Below, piece after piece: positions 23,516 to 26,818 of a stretch of DNA of 26,818 bases; the stretch's first letter is position 1, and the number at the start of each line of letters is the position of its first letter. Source of the DNA: JAQUSX01 sp035446985. GTDB taxonomy: Bacteria; Bacillota; Clostridia; Christensenellales; CAG-314. A program made the translations under genes and the position numbers. The notes below the pieces were generated by a model. It ran no database searches. It had not been told where the DNA came from and worked only from the letters and a program-made list of their open reading frames with translations. The stretch spans positions 1 to 26,818 of the forward strand of contig DAOTGG010000014.1 in assembly GCA_035446985.1 (NCBI GenBank), in the 5' to 3' direction.

Positions 23516-24584
23516 CATAGTTAACATACTCGCGGTAATACGCCAAAATACCCTTTACCGCTTGAGAATAGCTTATAACGCCGCCGCTAACGTTATTGCT
23601 CTTTAAATAAATATCGTTTATTTTGTCGGAAATCCGGCTTATTATGCCCTCATAACTGTCGTAAAACTCATTCGCGTAAGCATAATCTGCCAAAACCGAC
23701 GGATTAAGCTCGCTTAATAATTCGTGATACAAGTCGGTGTCCGTTTTATATATTTCATTAACTAATCTTGCAAAAATAACGCTTAGTCCCGAATAGCGAA
23801 CGTAATCATTGTCGCTGTTTATACAGATTATATCGGCGATAAAATTACATTCCCCTTCGTTCATTATTCCCTTGCTGTGCGCTATTTCGTGAGCGGTGGT
23901 GGTAGGCAAATCTCTGTCGGGAATATTAGCGCAAACATTGATTTCCGCAAAAAACGGAAAAAACATACCCGTCGTACCCGAATAATTCATAATAAGCGCC
24001 GGAAAATACTGCTTTGGCATTAAATCAAAGTCGTACAAAAAATCAAAAATCTCTATATTTTTATACGTGTCTAAGATGTTTTCCGACATCTGCGAAAAAC
24101 TCAAATTCATTACGGAATGACCGTCAGTAAATGTTACGTTTTCGGCTGCGTTATTTAATTCAGTCAAATAATATCTTGCCGCCTCTTCGATAAAAGCGGA
24201 GTCGTCTTCCGATAAAGTCAAATCCATAGTGTCGTAAATGCTTTCTTTGCTGTAATTAAAACCTATTACGCAGTAAAACAATACAAGACAAACACAAGCG
24301 ATACTAATAAGTGTTATTAAAAATCTTAGTTTTCGTTTTGATAACACTAATAGCCAAATTATTAAAACCAATAAAGGTATTGCCGCTACTGACAAAATAC
24401 CCAAAAAAGAGACTGGAATAAGAGAGTTTAGCCAACCCAAAATTCGAATAAAAAACTCATTAACGGGCGTTAGTAACCTTGCCGCCGAAGAGTTTGCCAG
24501 TATCACAAACACGGCGGTTAAGATAAATATCGCGAAAAATACGATATTGTTTTTATTAAATATTTTCCCTAAAAACTTTCGCAT
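23502..24584 (-). CDS. DUF3810 membrane zinc metalloprotease
   Basis: This 360-residue DUF3810 protein has three membrane segments (about 13-32, 57-80 and 87-108). A large domain follows with a zincin motif HEIAH (232-236) and GECNFIAD downstream, where E245 is a likely third ligand. The pattern H-E-x-x-H plus a later Glu suggests a metallopeptidase. No DUF3810 protein has, as far as I know, a defined substrate. The ATG lies 29 bases inside the end of the upstream acetyltransferase gene. There is no strong ribosome binding site, so translational coupling is likely. Confidence 0.82.
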   Translation of the reverse strand: MRKFLGKIFNKNNIVFFAIFILTAVFVILANSSAARLLTPVNEFFIRILGWLNSLIPVSFLGILSVAAIPLLVLIIWLLVLSKRKLRFLITLISIACVCLVLFYCVIGFNYSKESIYDTMDLTLSEDDSAFIEEAARYYLTELNNAAENVTFTDGHSVMNLSFSQMSENILDTYKNIEIFDFLYDFDLMPKQYFPALIMNYSGTTGMFFPFFAEINVCANIPDRDLPTTTAHEIAHSKGIMNEGECNFIADIICINSDNDYVRYSGLSVIFARLVNEIYKTDTDLYHELLSELNPSVLADYAYANEFYDSYEGIISRISDKINDIYLKSNNVSGGVISYSQAVKGILAYYREYVNYVDNR

Positions 24585-25101
24585 CGATTAAATACGTCAC
24601 CCAATGGCGCAGCTGTCCGCTCATATTCACGCCGTTTTCGTGAGCAACGATATGCCCTCCCATAGACTCGGGTATTCGTCTGCTCGCTATATTTTCAAAA
24701 TCCACAGGGTAAATCATTCCCAAAATCGTCAGATTTTTTACCGCCCATTTTGATAGTTCAGTTATCGCTTCTTTGCCGTAGCCGTGTCCGTGCGCCGATT
24801 TTTTTATCCATATACCCAGTTCGGCAACAGGCTCGTGTACGGAATGGAGTCCGCCCCCGCCGTAAAATTCATCGTTATATTTATCTAATATCACTATACC
24901 GATATTTTTTCCTTCTTGGTTGAGTTTTATTTGGCTTTTTATGTACGCAAGCGTTTCGCTGATATCATCGGCTTGTTTTGGATACATATACTCCGTCACG
25001 TCTTTATTTAATCCCTTAAAAATTTCTTCCGCGTATTTTTCCGTAACCGCGACGAGTTTTAGTCTGTCTGTTTCTAATATAAACTTGCTAAAATCATTCA
25101 T
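24556..25101 (-). CDS. GNAT acetyltransferase, RimJ/RimL-like
   Basis: This 181-residue GNAT protein has the RimJ/RimL pattern. The N-terminal ETDRLKLVAVTE (10-21) and the acetyl-CoA loop around SAHGHGYGKEAI (G-x-G-x-G/A-like) are visible, followed by PVDFENIASRRIPESMG, the typical alpha-beta block. RimJ/RimL relatives acetylate ribosomal protein N-termini, but many others act on small amines or antibiotics, so the substrate is open. The ATG overlaps the rlmH stop by four bases and its own end overlaps the DUF3810 gene. It is the fourth gene of the walJ operon. Confidence 0.88.
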   Translation of the reverse strand: MNDFSKFILETDRLKLVAVTEKYAEEIFKGLNKDVTEYMYPKQADDISETLAYIKSQIKLNQEGKNIGIVILDKYNDEFYGGGGLHSVHEPVAELGIWIKKSAHGHGYGKEAITELSKWAVKNLTILGMIYPVDFENIASRRIPESMGGHIVAHENGVNMSGQLRHWVTYLIDAKVFRENI

Positions 25102-25541
25102 TTGTGATATTTTCCCCCTTCCAAAATATTGAAAGCTCTGTAAATCTGCTCTGTCAGTAATACTCTGGCAAGCGAATGAGGCAGCGTTTGCGCTCCGTAA
25201 CTCAAAACAAAATCAGCTCTGTCTTTCACGCTTTGACTCAGACCAACGCTTCCGCCTATTATAAAAGTAATTTCGCTTGCGACGTTTTTTATTTTTTCTA
25301 TTTTTTCCGCAAATAGCTCGCTGGACAAGTTTTCGCCGTCTTTATCTAAAACAACAGTATATCCGCTCGTTTTCAATAAAATTTCTTTCGCTTCTTTTTC
25401 CAGTTCGTTATCGGACGTAATTTCGTCTATTTCCGTGATTTCGGTTTTTGCGTAACGCGAAAGTCTTTTCACGTATTCCGCAATCGCTTCTTTATAGTAT
25501 TTTTCTTTTACTTTGCCGACAGCCAAAATCTTTATTTTCAT
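25098..25541 (-). CDS. rlmH: 23S rRNA (pseudouridine-1915-N3)-methyltransferase
   Basis: This 147-residue SPOUT-class enzyme methylates pseudouridine 1915 in helix 69 of 23S rRNA. It begins MKIKILAVGKVKEKYYKEA, has the S-adenosylmethionine-binding knot at FIIGGSVGLS (about 93-102) and ends LLTEQIYRAFNILEGGKYHK, all family hallmarks. It lacks a short insertion present in the 159-residue Staphylococcus form. The ATG overlaps the CPBP gene stop by four bases; a longer in-frame start at 25589 would lie deep in that gene and is rejected. Confidence 0.97.
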   Translation of the reverse strand: MKIKILAVGKVKEKYYKEAIAEYVKRLSRYAKTEITEIDEITSDNELEKEAKEILLKTSGYTVVLDKDGENLSSELFAEKIEKIKNVASEITFIIGGSVGLSQSVKDRADFVLSYGAQTLPHSLARVLLTEQIYRAFNILEGGKYHK

Positions 25542-26464
25542 GCGCCGCTCACCAGACTGATCATCCACATACCCGCGCAGAAAATGCACGCGATAACAAA
25601 TACGGCAATGTCGACCGTTTTGGGTTTTTCCATTACGCTTTGTCCGCCTTCGTCTTCAACTAAAAATTCTTGATAACGGTCAGGCGTTTTTTTGATAAAT
25701 AAATATAAGCAAAGCGCAACGATAACCGCGCCTACGCCCATAGATAGATAACGGTAAGTGACGAATATCGTTATAAAAACGCTTTCGGGCAGCAGTAAGG
25801 ACAACCCCACAGCCAATGAATTATTAAATAGATGCATCGCCACAGCCGTCCAAATGCTGCCGCTGGATAGATAAATATAACCTAACATAAACCCGAAAAC
25901 AAACTGATAAACGGTGTTAGACGGACTCATATGAAACAGCATAAAAGCGAAACCCGAAATCAAGCTTGCGCCGATTTTACCGTACCTTACCAACCCGCCT
26001 GTCAAAGCTCCGCGCATAAAAATTTCTTCCGTTACGGGAGCGATTAAACACGCCATAATTACAGCCAGTATTATTTCAACCGCATTTGCGTTAATTACAG
26101 TACCCTCGGGACAAGGAAAACCGAGCTTTACAATAAAATCGCAAAACATATCCACAACGGGCAGCATAAAAATAAACAGTCCGATAGTAATACCAAGACC
26201 AAGTAAAATTTGTTTTGCGCTAGGTTTTATTTTCAATTTTACCGCCGAAACAAAATCAACGCGGAATATTTTCGCGCAAACATACACTGTTACCGCCAAA
26301 CTTAATGACGCAACCCCCGATACTATCCAGGAAAAAATCGGGTTTTGCGCAGTCGCGGTGTCGGCGATAAAATACGGCGCGAAACTAACCGCAATAAATA
26401 CGACGAAACAGATAAAAAATATTCTGTAGCTTTCCGAAGCCGTCCAAAATTTTCGTTTAATCAT
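25538..26464 (-). CDS. CPBP-family intramembrane metalloprotease
   Basis: This 308-residue protein has about eight membrane segments and the motifs of CPBP (Abi/CAAX-protease-like) intramembrane peptidases: TEEIFMRG with E146, E147 and R151, FxxxH with H178 in FMLFHM, and MHLFNN with H211 and N215. These form the metal site in the eukaryotic Rce1 relatives. I chose the ATG at 26464 because it overlaps the stop of the upstream gene (ATGA) and has GGGAG eight bases before it. Two upstream in-frame ATGs at 26479 and 26470 are less likely. It sits between walJ and rlmH, where many Firmicutes have an HtrA serine protease. Its substrate is unknown. Confidence 0.88.
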   Translation of the reverse strand: MIKRKFWTASESYRIFFICFVVFIAVSFAPYFIADTATAQNPIFSWIVSGVASLSLAVTVYVCAKIFRVDFVSAVKLKIKPSAKQILLGLGITIGLFIFMLPVVDMFCDFIVKLGFPCPEGTVINANAVEIILAVIMACLIAPVTEEIFMRGALTGGLVRYGKIGASLISGFAFMLFHMSPSNTVYQFVFGFMLGYIYLSSGSIWTAVAMHLFNNSLAVGLSLLLPESVFITIFVTYRYLSMGVGAVIVALCLYLFIKKTPDRYQEFLVEDEGGQSVMEKPKTVDIAVFVIACIFCAGMWMISLVSGA

Positions 26465-26818
26465 TCGCATATCTCCCATTGAGCGGCGACAAGTAATCTT
26501 ATTTTCTCGCCGTAGCCCGCTTTTTCCAAAACCGCTTTCGCGCTAGAATATGCGATTTCGGGCAGATTGTTGTTTTCTGATAAATGAGCAAGGATTATTT
26601 GGTTTACCGTTTCAAGCCTTGCTCGGCTTAATAAATACGCCGTTTGTTCGTTGGACAAATGTCCGTTTTGACTGGCAATACGTTTTTTGAGCGGCAAAGA
26701 ATAAATGCCGTTTCTAAGCATCTCATAGTCGTGATTGCTTTCCAGTATCAATATCGAAGCGTCCGCCAAAAAATCTATAAGCTGTTCGTCCACGCAGCCT
26801 GTGTCGGTGACGTAGACT
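26461..26818 (-). CDS. MBL-fold metallohydrolase, WalJ/YycJ family (5' end outside the window)
   Basis: Only the C-terminal 118 or so residues are present, and the frame stays open to the end of the window. The visible sequence VYVTDTG, LILESNHDYEMLRNG, LKKRI and NGHLSNEQTA is the C-terminal half of WalJ/YycJ proteins, which are metallo-beta-lactamase-fold hydrolases with a likely role in coordinating division with DNA metabolism. H in SNHD and H in GHLSN are the metal ligands of this half. The in-frame GTG at 26793 is internal, not a true start. It is the most upstream gene of the unit leading to CPBP, rlmH, GNAT and DUF3810. Confidence 0.9.
   Translation of the reverse strand, partial: VYVTDTGCVDEQLIDFLADASILILESNHDYEMLRNGIYSLPLKKRIASQNGHLSNEQTAYLLSRARLETVNQIILAHLSENNNLPEIAYSSAKAVLEKAGYGEKIRLLVAAQWEICE

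Noticed and set aside
1..26818. CRISPR arrays, insertion sequences, prophage genes, attachment sites or toxin-antitoxin pairs.
   Set aside because: I looked for direct repeats, transposase or integrase motifs and small gene pairs and saw none. The tRNA-Ser has no visible duplicated 3' end within the window.

Overview
The window looks like the chromosome of a spore-forming, Gram-positive (monoderm) bacterium of the Clostridia type. The evidence is a complete gerA-type germinant receptor operon, a YacL-like PIN/TRAM protein, DUF951, a YhaO/YhaN-like nuclease pair, a split transketolase, a C+ (zinc) form of ribosomal protein S18, strong AGGAGG ribosome binding sites, moderately AT-rich DNA and TGA used as a stop. 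An uncultured gut Clostridia lineage is my best guess, but nothing in the window fixes the taxon. Coding density is high and nearly everything is on the minus strand. Only pckA-dut and the yacL-like gene are on plus. I see no transposase, phage gene, CRISPR array, rRNA or degraded gene.

Layout from left to right. 1-515: a tRNA-Ser(CGA) with a terminator and a good promoter about 200 bases upstream. 516-2228: a PHP-family phosphatase and an M14 peptidase, both minus, each with its own promoter. 2271-4599: a plus-strand GTP-type PEP carboxykinase gene overlapping a dUTPase gene, closed by a bidirectional terminator. 4731-8818: the germination operon gerAA-gerAB-gerAC (minus), followed by a small InlB-repeat envelope protein. 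8865-10020: the classical rpsF-ssb-rpsR operon with promoter, leader hairpin and terminator. 10176-11320: uracil-DNA glycosylase and a small membrane protein. 11332-12472: the yacL-like gene on plus, divergent from the small membrane protein.

12660-19561: a tightly packed minus-strand operon, in transcription order yhaO-like nuclease, yhaN-like ATPase, ABC exporter, transketolase N-half, transketolase C-half and GNAT acetyltransferase. 19584-20918: DUF1858 protein and an SPFH protein with zinc ribbons. 21024-23515: a degenerate alpha/beta hydrolase, DUF951 and signal peptidase I, in one transcription unit. 23502-26818: WalJ/YycJ (cut by the window end), a CPBP membrane protease, RlmH, a GNAT acetyltransferase and a DUF3810 metalloprotease, joined by 4-base overlaps and one 29-base overlap.

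Most of the window is housekeeping. I did not find a clearly new multi-gene system. The least ordinary items are the hydrolase whose nucleophile elbow reads SVGKS in place of G-x-S-x-G with no replacement histidine, a GerAC-family protein without the lipid-anchor cysteine, sigma-G-like promoter matches in front of gerAA and the InlB-repeat gene, an Asp-to-Asn change in the YacL PIN site, and a CPBP protease in the place where many Firmicutes carry an HtrA protease between walJ and rlmH.
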